64,000 nt of DNA, from contig NZ_BAWO01000029.1 of the NCBI RefSeq assembly GCF_000632715.1, positions 30,294-94,293 of the forward strand. The letters are read 5' to 3'. Made by a program: the position numbers and the translations under genes. Within the stretch, counting starts at the first letter, position 1, and each line of letters begins with the position of its first letter. Below are positions 43,518-52,494 of this stretch, one piece after another. Source of the DNA: Parageobacillus caldoxylosilyticus NBRC 107762 (GTDB lineage Bacteria > Bacillota > Bacilli > Bacillales > Anoxybacillaceae). The notes beneath the pieces were generated by a model. That model was not told the origin of the DNA. It worked only from the letters and a program-made list of their open reading frames with translations, and did no database searches.

Positions 43518-44510
43518 ATGATTTCAAAAACGTATAAAGTCGCCTTCATTTTTCTGATTATTGCCGCAATTGGGGTTCTCAGCAGCTGCAGCCGTTCAGC
43601 TTCAACAGCGTCGGAAGTGAAAACAGTAAAACTCGATTACGCTTACTACAATCCAGTCAGTCTAGTATTGAAAGAAAAGAAATGGTTGGAGGATGAACTG
43701 CAGAAGGACGGCATCGAAGTCGAATGGGTTTTCAGCGCTGGAAGCAATAAAGCGCTGGAGCTTTTGAACAGCAAGAGCATTGATTTTGGTTCGACAGCAG
43801 GCTCCGCTGCTCTGCTCGGAAAGGCGAACGGAAACCCGATAAAATCGATTTATATTTATTCTAAACCGGAATGGACAGCATTGGTTGCAAGTGCTGGTTC
43901 CCCTATAGAAAAGGTAAAAGATTTGAAGGGGAAAAAAATCGCCGTCACACGTGGAACGGATCCTTACATCTTTTTGCTACGGGCGTTGGATGCTGCGGGA
44001 TTGAGCGAAAAAAACGTGGAAATCGTCCAGCTGCAACACCCTGACGGCAAAACTGCCCTGGAAAAAGGAGATGTGGACGCATGGGCGGGACTCGATCCGT
44101 ATATGGCACAGACGGAGATAGAGAAGCACTCCAAGCTGTTTTTCCGTAACGTGGATTGGAATACCTACGGATTCCTGAATGTCAGGGAAGCTTTCGCGAA
44201 AGACCATCCCGAGATTGTGGAAAAAGTACTGAAAGCTTATGAAAAGGCTAGAAAATGGGCGTTGGAAAACCCGAATGAATTCGTAAAAATTGTGGCTGCG
44301 GAAAGCAAACAGAGCGAAGAAGTCGCAGCCAAAGTGCTCAGCCGTACAGATTTCACGAATCCGGTAATCGGCGAAATCCATAAGCAGGCAATTGAAGCGG
44401 CAGGTGAAGTCCTATTGAAAAGCGGCGTCATTGACAAATCCGTGGATATAAAGAAAACGATCGACGATTTAATCGATCCGCAGTATATAGAACACATCGA
44501 CACGAATTAA
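43518..44510 (+). CDS. ssuA: Aliphatic sulfonate-binding lipoprotein SsuA
   Basis: The 330-residue protein has a lipoprotein signal (FIFLIIAAIGVLSSCSRS; lipobox LSSC) and an NMT1/SsuA-type binding fold: LDYAYYNPVSLVLKEKKWLE, INDS-like region KSIDFGSTAGSAALLGKANG, GKKIAVTRGTDPYIFLLRAL and KGDVDAWAGLDPYMAQ. It captures sulfonates or sulfone-derived anions for SsuBC. GAAAGAGGGATCTTCGCG precedes ATG 43518. It lies 60 bases after ssuB, so the three transporter genes form an operon. Confidence 0.9.
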   Translation: MISKTYKVAFIFLIIAAIGVLSSCSRSASTASEVKTVKLDYAYYNPVSLVLKEKKWLEDELQKDGIEVEWVFSAGSNKALELLNSKSIDFGSTAGSAALLGKANGNPIKSIYIYSKPEWTALVASAGSPIEKVKDLKGKKIAVTRGTDPYIFLLRALDAAGLSEKNVEIVQLQHPDGKTALEKGDVDAWAGLDPYMAQTEIEKHSKLFFRNVDWNTYGFLNVREAFAKDHPEIVEKVLKAYEKARKWALENPNEFVKIVAAESKQSEEVAAKVLSRTDFTNPVIGEIHKQAIEAAGEVLLKSGVIDKSVDIKKTIDDLIDPQYIEHIDTN

Positions 44511-44523
44511 GGGGGGATTGCGG

Positions 44524-45321
44524 TTGCGTCAATGGAACAAAAACTTCGTTGTCACAGGAATGGGGCTCATCATTCCAGTATCTATTGTGATCTTGTGGCA
44601 TATCTTCTCGGTTAGCGGCTTGATTGCCACCAATATCATGCCTTCCCCTTTGAAGATCGTTTCCACCATCGTGGATTTGTTTCGTGAAGGAGAGCTCCTA
44701 GAACATATCGGAATTACATTATACCGGGTAAGCATGGGATTTCTGCTTGGTACGGCTATCGCTTTATTGTTTGGGGTACTGAACGGATATTTTCGTACGA
44801 TCCGGTATTTGTTAGACCCTCTCATCCAAGCGCTGCGCAATATCCCTTCCTTGGCCTGGGTGCCGTTGTTTATTTTATGGATGGGAATCAGTGAGGCTTC
44901 AAAAATATCATTAATTGCTTTGGGTGTCTTTTTCCCGGTTTATCTAAATTTGGTGTCCGGCATTCAAGGAGTGGATCGCCGTCTGCTGGAAGTGGGATGG
45001 GTGCACGGTTATCAAGGGTGGAGATTGATCCGCCATTTTTTTCTTCCATCGGCCCTTCCTTCCTTCTTTGTCGGACTAAGAAGCGGTCTCGGACTAGGAT
45101 GGATGTTTGTCGTAGCTGCGGAGATTATGGGTGCAAGCAAAGGGTTGGGCTTTCTTCTGACTGATGGTCAAACGACGGGGCGTCCGGCGATCATCATTGC
45201 CAGCATTCTGTTGTTTGCGATGCTTGGAAAATTGACCGATTATCTCCTGGAACTGGCAGGACGCCGAATTCTCCGTTGGCAAGATAGCTACGAATCGCTT
45301 GAAAGGAGAAAAGCATTATGA
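44524..45321 (+). CDS. ssuC: Sulfonate ABC transporter permease SsuC
   Basis: The 265-residue permease has six helices (first VTGMGLIIPVSIVILWHIFS) and an EAA-type loop (LLEVGWVHGYQGWRLIRHFF). It shows the SsuC features ALRNIPSLAWVPLFILWMGI and GLRSGLGLGWMFVVAAEIMG. GGGGGGATTGCGG precedes TTG 44524; TTG 44518 would be too close to the ribosome site. It is the last gene of the sulfur cluster. Confidence 0.92.
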   Translation: MRQWNKNFVVTGMGLIIPVSIVILWHIFSVSGLIATNIMPSPLKIVSTIVDLFREGELLEHIGITLYRVSMGFLLGTAIALLFGVLNGYFRTIRYLLDPLIQALRNIPSLAWVPLFILWMGISEASKISLIALGVFFPVYLNLVSGIQGVDRRLLEVGWVHGYQGWRLIRHFFLPSALPSFFVGLRSGLGLGWMFVVAAEIMGASKGLGFLLTDGQTTGRPAIIIASILLFAMLGKLTDYLLELAGRRILRWQDSYESLERRKAL

Positions 45322-45374
45322 ATACGACAAGAGGAGTTTAAAGGATGGAAGAAACGTGTAGCTAGACTAAATAA

Positions 45375-45401
45375 GACACGGTATCGGCAGGATACCGTGT
45401 C
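45375..45401. terminator. Hairpin between ssuC and the argS remnant
   Basis: GACACGGTATC / GATACCGTGTC, perfect 11-bp stem. The T-rich tail (CTTATTT) is better on the minus strand, so it may once have ended argS. Confidence 0.6.
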
Positions 45402-45431
45402 CATTAGTTGAGAGACAGCACTATTTTTGTG

Positions 45432-45815
45432 TTACATTTCTTCAGGAGCGTGAATTCCTAACAGCCGCAACCCTTCTTTTAATACAACCGTTGTCGCGTA
45501 CACTAAGGCAAGCCGTGAGTGTAATTGCTCGTCTTCGGTAAGGACCTTTGTATGAGCGTAATAGCTGTTAAAGGCTTGGGACACATCGATGAGATATTTA
45601 GCAATAAGAGAAGGATCGAGATATTCGTAAGCATTTTGAATGATGTTTGGGAACGCGGCAAGGAGTTTGACGATCTCCCAGCTCCCTTCGTCTGTTAGCC
45701 CTTGGATATGATCCGTTACAGGCGATGGAGCGTTACGTAAAATCGAGCAGGCTCTTGCGTGTGTATATTGCACGTATGGTCCTGTTTCTCCTTCAAAATT
45801 CAACATGTCTTCCAA
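45432..45815 (-). pseudogene. C-terminal remnant of arginyl-tRNA synthetase
   Basis: The minus-strand frame reads EDMLNFEGETGPYVQYTHAR, then a DALR anticodon-binding domain (EYLDPSLIAKYLIDVSQAFN) ending EGLRLLGIHAPEEM, the normal ArgS C-terminus. About 127 residues remain of roughly 560; an in-frame stop lies just upstream. Sequence conservation is high, so decay is recent. The N-terminal remnant lies 6 kb away on the opposite strand (39096-39283). Confidence 0.85.
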
Positions 45816-45849
45816 CGAAATTATAACTGTTTTTCAAAATATTCAAGCT

Positions 45850-46926
45850 TCATTTCATTTCCCGTGTCCCTTCAATCAGCGTCAACAACTTTTCTAACGC
45901 ATCTCCTGCGTCGGACCGCTCCATGTTTTGCTGGTAGCGGTCTTTGTTTTGGTAAAGATGATAAATGGCGCTTTGCAGTGATTCGTTCGTTAAGTCTTCT
46001 TCCATCAACACTTCGGCGTAACCTGATTTTTCAAAAGAGCGGGCGTTTAAAATTTGGTCGCCGCGGCTCGCTTCTTTGGATAGAGGAATGAGCAGCATCG
46101 GCTTGCGCAAGGCGAGGAACTCGAAAATCGAGTTGGCGCCGGCGCGCGATAAGACGATGTCAGCCATCGCCAGCAGATGAGGAAGATCTTCATGAACATA
46201 TTCAAACTGCTTATAGCCTTTTTCATTCGCCAATTTGGCGTCGACATTTCCTTTTCCGCAAATATGCACGATTTGAAAATCGGAAAGAAGCGTTTGCAAA
46301 TTGGCGCGCAGCGCGTCATTAATCCGTTTCGAGCCTAGACTTCCGCCCATGGCGAGAAGAACCGGCTTTCCTTTTTCAAACTGGCAAAGCTTTCGTCCTT
46401 TGTCGGCGTCCCCACGCTTTAATTCCTCACGAACGACCGCCCCAATGTAAACGCCTTTTTCTTCCTTGACGTGGCGCATCGTTTCCGGGAATGTGACGCA
46501 AATTTTGGTTGCAAACGGCATCGCGATTTTATTGGCCAGTCCTGGGGTAATATCCGATTCGTGAATGATGGATGGCACCCCGCTTAACCACGCGCCGATG
46601 ATGACAGGGACGGACACAAATCCGCCTTTGGAAAAGATGATATCCGGCTTTTCTTTTTTGATGATGCGGTACGCTTGCCAAGTGCCTTTCAGCACTTTAA
46701 ACGGGTCTTTAAAGTTGTTCCAATCGAAATAGCGGCGCAACTTTCCAGTCGAAATCGGAAAGTAAGGCACGTCGTCCATTTTTGCGATAATTTCCCGTTC
46801 AATGCCCTGGTGGGAACCGATATAGGCAATGTTCCAGCCTTGTTCTTTTAATTTCGGAATCAGCGCGACGTTCACCATGACATGTCCGGCTGTGCCGCCG
46901 CCGGTAAGAATAATTTTTTTGCTCAA
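45850..46926 (-). CDS. murG: MurG-like UDP-GlcNAc--muramoyl-pentapeptide GlcNAc transferase
   Basis: The 358-residue protein is full MurG length: [20 protein letters not shown] (first glycine loop), [40 protein letters not shown], and the UDP-GlcNAc site [20 protein letters not shown] with [19 protein letters not shown]. It would make lipid II from lipid I at the inner membrane face. AGGTGATC precedes TTG 46926. Because the normal murG lies in the dcw cluster, this free-standing gene is probably a second copy (as in some Bacillus). It abuts the argS remnant. Confidence 0.85.
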   Translation of the reverse strand: MSKKIILTGGGTAGHVMVNVALIPKLKEQGWNIAYIGSHQGIEREIIAKMDDVPYFPISTGKLRRYFDWNNFKDPFKVLKGTWQAYRIIKKEKPDIIFSKGGFVSVPVIIGAWLSGVPSIIHESDITPGLANKIAMPFATKICVTFPETMRHVKEEKGVYIGAVVREELKRGDADKGRKLCQFEKGKPVLLAMGGSLGSKRINDALRANLQTLLSDFQIVHICGKGNVDAKLANEKGYKQFEYVHEDLPHLLAMADIVLSRAGANSIFEFLALRKPMLLIPLSKEASRGDQILNARSFEKSGYAEVLMEEDLTNESLQSAIYHLYQNKDRYQQNMERSDAGDALEKLLTLIEGTREMK

Positions 46927-47246
46927 CGTTGATCACCTGTCTTTTTCAGCATGATGCAATGGTTTATTAGCTTTTTTCCATGTATCGTATTGTATTATAG
47001 CAGATACTTTCCGTTTCATGTGTGAAAACGCGAAAACCGATCGGCGTTGTTTACGTATGCTAAAGAATCAGGTTCTCATGTTTCATCAAATTTTCATCAT
47101 TTTCTGTTTTAATTTTTATCAACGTGTTATATGATAATTAATCTGTAAATATTGTTTTGATATGGTGATAGATTCAAATCGGTTTGTTTTTTTCTATTTT
47201 CAAAGATAAGAAATATTGGTAAAGTACAAATAAAGAGGTGAAAACG
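46927..47246. other. Divergent intergenic region
   Basis: About 320 AT-rich bases. On the minus strand TGC-TATAAT (46994-47002) is an extended -10 that fits the murG-like gene. No gene or riboswitch is seen; the promoter of the deacetylase gene could not be fixed. Confidence 0.45.
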
Positions 47247-47975
47247 ATGCTGTGGATGATTTTGGCGTGTCTTATTGGCGGGATACTATTATATGGCATC
47301 GTTCCAACGATTGTTATTCGCAAAAAAAAGTTTCGTATTTATCGCGAAGGAGCGTCCGAGAATAACATTGCTTTGACGTTCGATGACGGTCCTGACCCGT
47401 ATTATACACCAAAATTATTGGATTTATTAAAAAAACATCAAGTGAAAGCGACATTTTTCGTGGTTGGAAACAAAGCAAAACAATATCCTGATATTGTCAG
47501 ACGGATGCATGAGGAAGGTCATGAAATCGGAATGCACAATTACCGGCATATCAGCAATTGGCTGATACTTCCGCCTTTTTTGGAAAAAGGATTGCAGAAA
47601 TCAGCAGATATTATTGAAGAGATTATTGGAAAGCGGCCCATCTATTACCGTCCGCCTTGGGGGCATTTTAATTTATTTACCCCGCTTGTGCAAAAGAAAT
47701 ATATTACGGTGCTGTGGACTTACATTCTTGGTGACTGGAATGCAAAGCTTGGCACGATGGAATTGTTCCGCCGCCTTCGAAATAGTATGAAGGGTGGAGC
47801 CATTATTGTTCTGCATGACAACGGTGATGCGCTTGGCGCTGACAAACGGGCGCCGGAACAAATGCTTGCGGCGCTGGAGCTGTTGCTAAAGGAAGAAGCG
47901 GCGAAAAAAATGCGCTGGGTGACGATTACAGATGTTATGAACGTGCAAACTAATAAACAAATCTCGTCAATATAA
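47247..47975 (+). CDS. Polysaccharide deacetylase (NodB/PgdA type, CE4)
   Basis: The 242-residue protein has an N-terminal membrane anchor (ILACLIGGILLYGIVPTIVI) and a NodB domain with the CE4 motifs: IALTFDDGPDPYYTP (Asp-Asp), HEIGMHNYRHIS (the H-x3-H metal pair), YYRPPWGHFN and IIVLHDNGD (catalytic His). It should deacetylate an N-acetylated cell-wall sugar outside the membrane. AAAGAGGTG precedes ATG 47247. It is linked to a DedA gene and a glycolipid glycosyltransferase gene, suggesting one envelope operon. Confidence 0.88.
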   Translation: MLWMILACLIGGILLYGIVPTIVIRKKKFRIYREGASENNIALTFDDGPDPYYTPKLLDLLKKHQVKATFFVVGNKAKQYPDIVRRMHEEGHEIGMHNYRHISNWLILPPFLEKGLQKSADIIEEIIGKRPIYYRPPWGHFNLFTPLVQKKYITVLWTYILGDWNAKLGTMELFRRLRNSMKGGAIIVLHDNGDALGADKRAPEQMLAALELLLKEEAAKKMRWVTITDVMNVQTNKQISSI

Positions 47976-47986
47976 TGGGGGGATCT

Positions 47987-48583
47987 ATGGATACGAGTAT
48001 TCTCTTTTCGTATGTGGAATCATACGGATATGTCATTATTTTCGTGTTTTTGTTTTTCGGCATTGTCGGCATTCCGGCGCCGGAAGAGAGTTTATTGTTT
48101 TTTCTTGGCATCATAATTGCCAGGCAACAGCTTTTATGGGAATATTGTATGATCGCCAGCTGGTGCGGCGTAGTGGTCGGGATGATCACCGCTTACGGCA
48201 TCGGGCGCTTTTTTGGAGCGCCATTTATTCAAAAGTACGGAAAGTATTTAGGGATTAAAGAAGAAAAGTGGGAGCGGACAAAACAGCTGTTTCATCGCTA
48301 TGGAAAATGGGGTATTTTATTCGGCTATTACATTCCGGGAGTTCGGCAAATTTCTCCGTATATGGCAGGGGTTATTCACTTCCCGTTTCGTTCGTTTTTA
48401 TTGCTTGCTTCGCTTGGCGCAACGGTGTGGATTGTTCCCGTTATGCTTGCCGGAATGTTGCTCGGACGGCATATGCAAATTCCGCTGTTTTATTTTCCTC
48501 TGATTGGGTTGACATTGTTCGTATTGTTTCTATTTGCAACATGGATTGGGCAGCGACTGCGCAAAAAATCTTTGGAAAACTAA
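47987..48583 (+). CDS. DedA family membrane protein
   Basis: The 198-residue protein has the VTT/SNARE-associated (DedA) domain: FFGIVGIPAPEESLLFFLGI (with the conserved EE), GRFFGAPFIQKYGKYLGIKE, and FHRYGKWGILFGYYIPGVRQ, followed by two helices. DedA proteins act in membrane lipid flipping (e.g. undecaprenyl phosphate or phosphatidylethanolamine recycling). GGGGGGATCT precedes ATG 47987, 11 bases after the deacetylase stop. Confidence 0.9.
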   Translation: MDTSILFSYVESYGYVIIFVFLFFGIVGIPAPEESLLFFLGIIIARQQLLWEYCMIASWCGVVVGMITAYGIGRFFGAPFIQKYGKYLGIKEEKWERTKQLFHRYGKWGILFGYYIPGVRQISPYMAGVIHFPFRSFLLLASLGATVWIVPVMLAGMLLGRHMQIPLFYFPLIGLTLFVLFLFATWIGQRLRKKSLEN

Positions 48584-48594
48584 GGGAGCTAACG

Positions 48595-49737
48595 ATGATG
48601 AAAATTCTTGTATTACCGCTGTTCCAGATGAATACAGGACATCATAAAGTAGCCGATACGTTGATCGATTTTCTGCAAAGGCAGTTTCCGTATGTATTTT
48701 GCAAAAAAATCGATTTTTTAAGCTATTGTAATGAATTAATGGAGAAAATGGTATCGGAAATGTATTTGCGCTGGATTCGCTCTCATCCTGCTTCGTACCA
48801 TCGTGTTTATAAGACGTTCATGTACCATGATGTTCATCGATTGGAATTCGTTTCTTTCGAGCCGTGGCTTCCTTATTTTGAAAGCAAGATGAGGAAAATG
48901 CTGGAAAGAGAGAAGCCAGAGCTTATTATTTGCACGCACTCCTTTCCATCGCGCATTTTGCAGCGGCTTAAGCGGAAGAAAGTGATTCGCACACCAGTGA
49001 TCAACGTTTATACAGATTTTTTTATTAATAGCGTGTGGGGGAAGCGAAATATTGATTACCACTTTGTTCCGCATGCCGACGCAAAACGGGAGCTGATGAC
49101 GAAGTATCATATTGAGGAAAGACGGATTATCGTAACAGGGATTCCCGTCCATGAAGTGTTTATGGCGAAACATTCAGAGGCAAGAAGGAAAAGACGTTCG
49201 TTTCATTTGCTATTGGCAGGCGGCAACCAGGGATTAGGAAATATCATCGATTTTCTCAAAAAAGCAAGGAATTCTCATTTGTTTCGTTATTCGGTATTAT
49301 GCGGGGCAAACAAAAAGCTTTATGATGAAATCGCAAGCTGGGAACATCCGCATATTCGGCCTTTCTCCTACATATCGAGCCCGCAGGAGATGAACCGTTT
49401 ATATAACGAGGTTGATGCGGTGATCACGAAACCGGGCGGCGTTACGGTAAGCGAGGTATTGCATAAGCAATTGCCGATTTTTACAGTCGATTATTTGCCT
49501 GGCCAGGAACAAATTAATTTACAGTATCTTGAAAAACGCGGGTTAGTTTATAATTTGTCTGGGCTTCGCCATTACGAACAAAAAGTTTTTCATGTGCTTA
49601 CAGATGAAATCGAAAAAAACCGCTTTTACCGCCGGGTGCACGAATATTTTGCAGAGATCGAAAAAACGGCCCAAGATGCATTAGAAGAGATGGTGGCGGT
49701 GATGTGCCAAGGATCGTATCGCGCTCTCCGGAAATAG
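48595..49737 (+). CDS. UgtP/MGDG-synthase-like glycosyltransferase (GT28)
   Basis: The 380-residue protein has an MGDG-synthase N-terminal domain (ILVLPLFQMNTGHHKVADTL with the GHHKVA acceptor loop) and a GT28 C-terminal domain (HLLLAGGNQGLGNIIDFLKK, and VDAVITKPGGVTVSEVLHKQ binding UDP-sugar). UgtP-type enzymes make glucosyl-diacylglycerols that anchor lipoteichoic acid. AAGGGAGCTAACG precedes ATG 48595 (ATG 48598 is equivalent). A terminator follows. The donor and acceptor are not certain. Confidence 0.85.
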   Translation: MMKILVLPLFQMNTGHHKVADTLIDFLQRQFPYVFCKKIDFLSYCNELMEKMVSEMYLRWIRSHPASYHRVYKTFMYHDVHRLEFVSFEPWLPYFESKMRKMLEREKPELIICTHSFPSRILQRLKRKKVIRTPVINVYTDFFINSVWGKRNIDYHFVPHADAKRELMTKYHIEERRIIVTGIPVHEVFMAKHSEARRKRRSFHLLLAGGNQGLGNIIDFLKKARNSHLFRYSVLCGANKKLYDEIASWEHPHIRPFSYISSPQEMNRLYNEVDAVITKPGGVTVSEVLHKQLPIFTVDYLPGQEQINLQYLEKRGLVYNLSGLRHYEQKVFHVLTDEIEKNRFYRRVHEYFAEIEKTAQDALEEMVAVMCQGSYRALRK

Positions 49738-49743
49738 CGATTT

Positions 49744-49777
49744 CACCATCTAACGAATCGGTTAGATGGTGTTTTTG
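49744..49777 (+). terminator. Intrinsic terminator
   Basis: CACCATCTAAC / GTTAGATGGTG perfect 11-bp stem, then TTTTTG. Confidence 0.9.
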
Positions 49778-49887
49778 CTGTTTTTGAAGTGACGAAACAA
49801 CCTGCATTGCTCATATAAAAATACCATACGATTGCGCGCGAAAAGTGTTAAAATAGGAACGATGGGAAGCAAAGAGGAGGAACCTAC

Positions 49888-51012
49888 ATGAAAACGAGAG
49901 TCGGGATTTTATACGGCGGCAAATCGCCGGAGCATAACGTTTCGCTATCAACAGCGATGGCGGTCATGAACGCTATGGATAAAAATAAATTTGATGTGAT
50001 TCCAATTTATATCACCACCGAAGGACAATGGATCAAAGGGGAGCGGCTGACCGGAACGATTACGGAAGTCAAGCAGCTGCAGTTCCAGTCGGATGCGAAA
50101 GCAATGATACCGGTAGCGTTAAACCAAGTGCCGGTATTAGCGGATGATAAAAATCAGCATCCTTCTGAAATGGATGACAATAAGGAATCGGAAACGGCTA
50201 TTGATGTGATTTTTCCATTATTGCACGGCCCAAATGGAGAAGACGGCACCGTGCAAGGCTTGCTCGAGATTTTGAATATTCCATATGTCGGAAACGGCGT
50301 GCTTGCCTCAGCGGTCGGCATGGATAAAGTGGTGATGAAAAACTTATTTGCCCAGGCCGGGCTGCGCCAGGCGAAATACGTAGCGTTTACGAAGCGGGAT
50401 TGGAGTAAAGATGAAGAAGCCGCATACGACCAGGTTGAGCGAAAACTCGGCTACCCTTGTTTTGTCAAGCCGGCAAACGCAGGGTCAAGCGTTGGCATTA
50501 CGAAATGCAAACAGCGCGCCGATTTGAAGACCGCTTTTATCGAAGCGTTTAAGTATGACCGAAAAATTATTGTGGAAGAAGCGATTGTCGGCCGTGAAAT
50601 CGAAATTGGCGTAATCGGTAATGATGAACCAATTTGTTCGGTCGTAGGAGAAATTATTCCGAAAAAAGAATTTTATGATTATCAGGCAAAATATGAAGAT
50701 GGCAATACGGAACTCATCATTCCGGCGCAAGTGACGGAAGAACAGTATGAAACGATCAAGCAGATGGCGATTACGGCCTTTAAGGCGCTTGATCTTTCCG
50801 GGCTTGTGCGCGCCGACTTTTTCTTGGCGGAAGATGGCACGGTGTATATTAACGAAATTAATACGATGCCTGGGTTTACGCCATACAGCATGTTCCCATT
50901 GCTATGGAAACATAGCGGCGTTTCGTATCCAGAATTAATCGAGCGCCTCATTCAGCTAGCGATCGAGCGGCATGAAGAAAAGCAAACGATCACGTACACG
51001 TTTGAGAAATAG
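49888..51012 (+). CDS. ddl: D-alanine--D-alanine ligase
   Basis: The 374-residue ATP-grasp enzyme joins two D-Ala for peptidoglycan. Visible: [20 protein letters not shown] at the start, [40 protein letters not shown] (ATP loop) and [20 protein letters not shown] (Mg ligands). AAAGAGGAGGAACCTAC precedes ATG 49888. MurF starts 16 bases after the stop, forming the ddl-murF pair known from Bacillus. A 20-residue loop ([15 protein letters not shown]) is longer than in many Ddl. Confidence 0.95.
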   Translation: MKTRVGILYGGKSPEHNVSLSTAMAVMNAMDKNKFDVIPIYITTEGQWIKGERLTGTITEVKQLQFQSDAKAMIPVALNQVPVLADDKNQHPSEMDDNKESETAIDVIFPLLHGPNGEDGTVQGLLEILNIPYVGNGVLASAVGMDKVVMKNLFAQAGLRQAKYVAFTKRDWSKDEEAAYDQVERKLGYPCFVKPANAGSSVGITKCKQRADLKTAFIEAFKYDRKIIVEEAIVGREIEIGVIGNDEPICSVVGEIIPKKEFYDYQAKYEDGNTELIIPAQVTEEQYETIKQMAITAFKALDLSGLVRADFFLAEDGTVYINEINTMPGFTPYSMFPLLWKHSGVSYPELIERLIQLAIERHEEKQTITYTFEK

Positions 51013-51027
51013 AGAAGGTGGAGAAAG

Positions 51028-52404
51028 ATGATCACTCGCACGTTAAAGGAGATACAAGCGATGGCGGATGGCCGCTTGGTGGCTGACGAATTTGCGGATG
51101 TTACGATCAGCGGCGTCTCGACCGACACACGGACGATTCAGCAGGGCAATTTATACGTCCCGCTCAAAGGAGCTAAGTTTAACGGGCATGCGTTTGTGCA
51201 AGAGGCGTTTGCAAAAGGCGCCAGTGCGGTGCTTTGGTCGGAAACGGAAGGAAATCCGCCAGAGAACGCCCCGGTGATTGTTGTTGATGATACGCTGCGC
51301 GCGCTGCAGCGCCTGGCCCACAGGTACCGCAGGCAGCTGGCCGTAAAAGTGATCGGCATTACAGGAAGCAACGGCAAAACAACGACAAAAGATATGACAG
51401 CGGCGCTATTGGCCACTTCTTATAAGGTGCAAAAAACAGAAGGGAATTTAAACAACCATATTGGCGTGCCATTGACGCTCCTTCGTTTAGCAGAAGATAC
51501 GGAAATGGCGGTCGTCGAAATGGGAATGAGCAATTTCGGTGAAATTGAACTTTTGTCCAACATCGCTGAGCCGGATGCGGCGATTATTACGAACATTGGG
51601 GAATCCCATTTGCAAGAATTAGGTTCGCGTGCAGGAATTGCACAAGCAAAACTGGAAATTTTGTCTGGTTTGCGCAAAAACGGTCTGTTTGTTTATCATG
51701 GCGATGAGCCGTTATTGACAAGCCGCGTGTCAAATTTGCCGCTGCCGGAACACGTCAAAACGTTTGGCCAAACAACGAAAAACGATTATTATCCGAATGC
51801 GGTGCGGATGGAAGCGAAGGGGACGACATTTACGATCAACCAGCTTCCAAACCGAACGTTGTTTATTCCGATTTTAGGGAAGCATCATGTTTACAACGCA
51901 TTGGCTGCCATTGCGGTTGCCCGCTTTTTTGGTGTCAGTTGGGAGAGCATTCAAGAAGCGCTTGCCCATTTAGAGGTCACCCGCATGCGCATGGAGCTGA
52001 TCGAAACGAAACGGGGTTTTACGATCATTAACGATGCATACAATGCCAGCCCTACTTCTATGACGGCGGCTTTGCAACTGCTCGGGGAATTGACAGGATA
52101 TAAGAAAAAAATTGCGGTGTTAGGCGATATGTTGGAGCTCGGTGACCAAGAAGTAGCATTTCATCGCGAAATAGGCGCGATGCTTCGTCCGGAAATGATC
52201 GATTATGTTTTTACCTATGGACCGCTGGCGCGTCATATTGCGCTAACCGCTGCTCCGTTTTTCCCGGATGGGCGGGTGAGCGCATACGATGAGAAAAAAG
52301 CATTGGTGAACGATTTGCTTGCCATCGTGTCTGCGGGTGATGTGATTTTGTTAAAGGCTTCCCGTGGGATGAAATTGGAAGAGTTGCTTCGCGATTTGCA
52401 ATAA
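51028..52404 (+). CDS. murF: UDP-N-acetylmuramoyl-tripeptide--D-alanyl-D-alanine ligase MurF
   Basis: The 458-residue protein adds D-Ala-D-Ala to the UDP-MurNAc-tripeptide. The Mur ligase ATP loop is IGITGSNGKTTTKDMTAALL, with TEGNLNNHIGVPLTLLRLAE, AVVEMGMSNFGEIELLSNIA and the C-terminal IINDAYNASPTSMTAALQLL and AVLGDMLELGDQEVAFHREI. GAGAAGGTGGAGAAAG precedes ATG 51028. Coupled with the Ddl gene. Confidence 0.96.
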   Translation: MITRTLKEIQAMADGRLVADEFADVTISGVSTDTRTIQQGNLYVPLKGAKFNGHAFVQEAFAKGASAVLWSETEGNPPENAPVIVVDDTLRALQRLAHRYRRQLAVKVIGITGSNGKTTTKDMTAALLATSYKVQKTEGNLNNHIGVPLTLLRLAEDTEMAVVEMGMSNFGEIELLSNIAEPDAAIITNIGESHLQELGSRAGIAQAKLEILSGLRKNGLFVYHGDEPLLTSRVSNLPLPEHVKTFGQTTKNDYYPNAVRMEAKGTTFTINQLPNRTLFIPILGKHHVYNALAAIAVARFFGVSWESIQEALAHLEVTRMRMELIETKRGFTIINDAYNASPTSMTAALQLLGELTGYKKKIAVLGDMLELGDQEVAFHREIGAMLRPEMIDYVFTYGPLARHIALTAAPFFPDGRVSAYDEKKALVNDLLAIVSAGDVILLKASRGMKLEELLRDLQ

Positions 52405-52442
52405 CGGTATCATCGTGTAAAATGAAAACAACGGTGAAAAAT

Positions 52443-52477
52443 AAAAGCGGCGTTGTCGATCGCCGCTTTTGATTTTT
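52443..52477 (+). terminator. Intrinsic terminator after murF
   Basis: AAAAGCGGCG / CGCCGCTTTT stem followed by GATTTTTAG. Confidence 0.82.
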
Positions 52478-52494
52478 AGGAAACGGTGATAATC

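Noticed and set aside
45432..45815. The argS C-terminal frame as a free-standing DALR-domain gene
   Set aside because: It lacks a ribosome site, begins in mid-domain after an in-frame stop, and abuts another gene end, so it is treated as a remnant.
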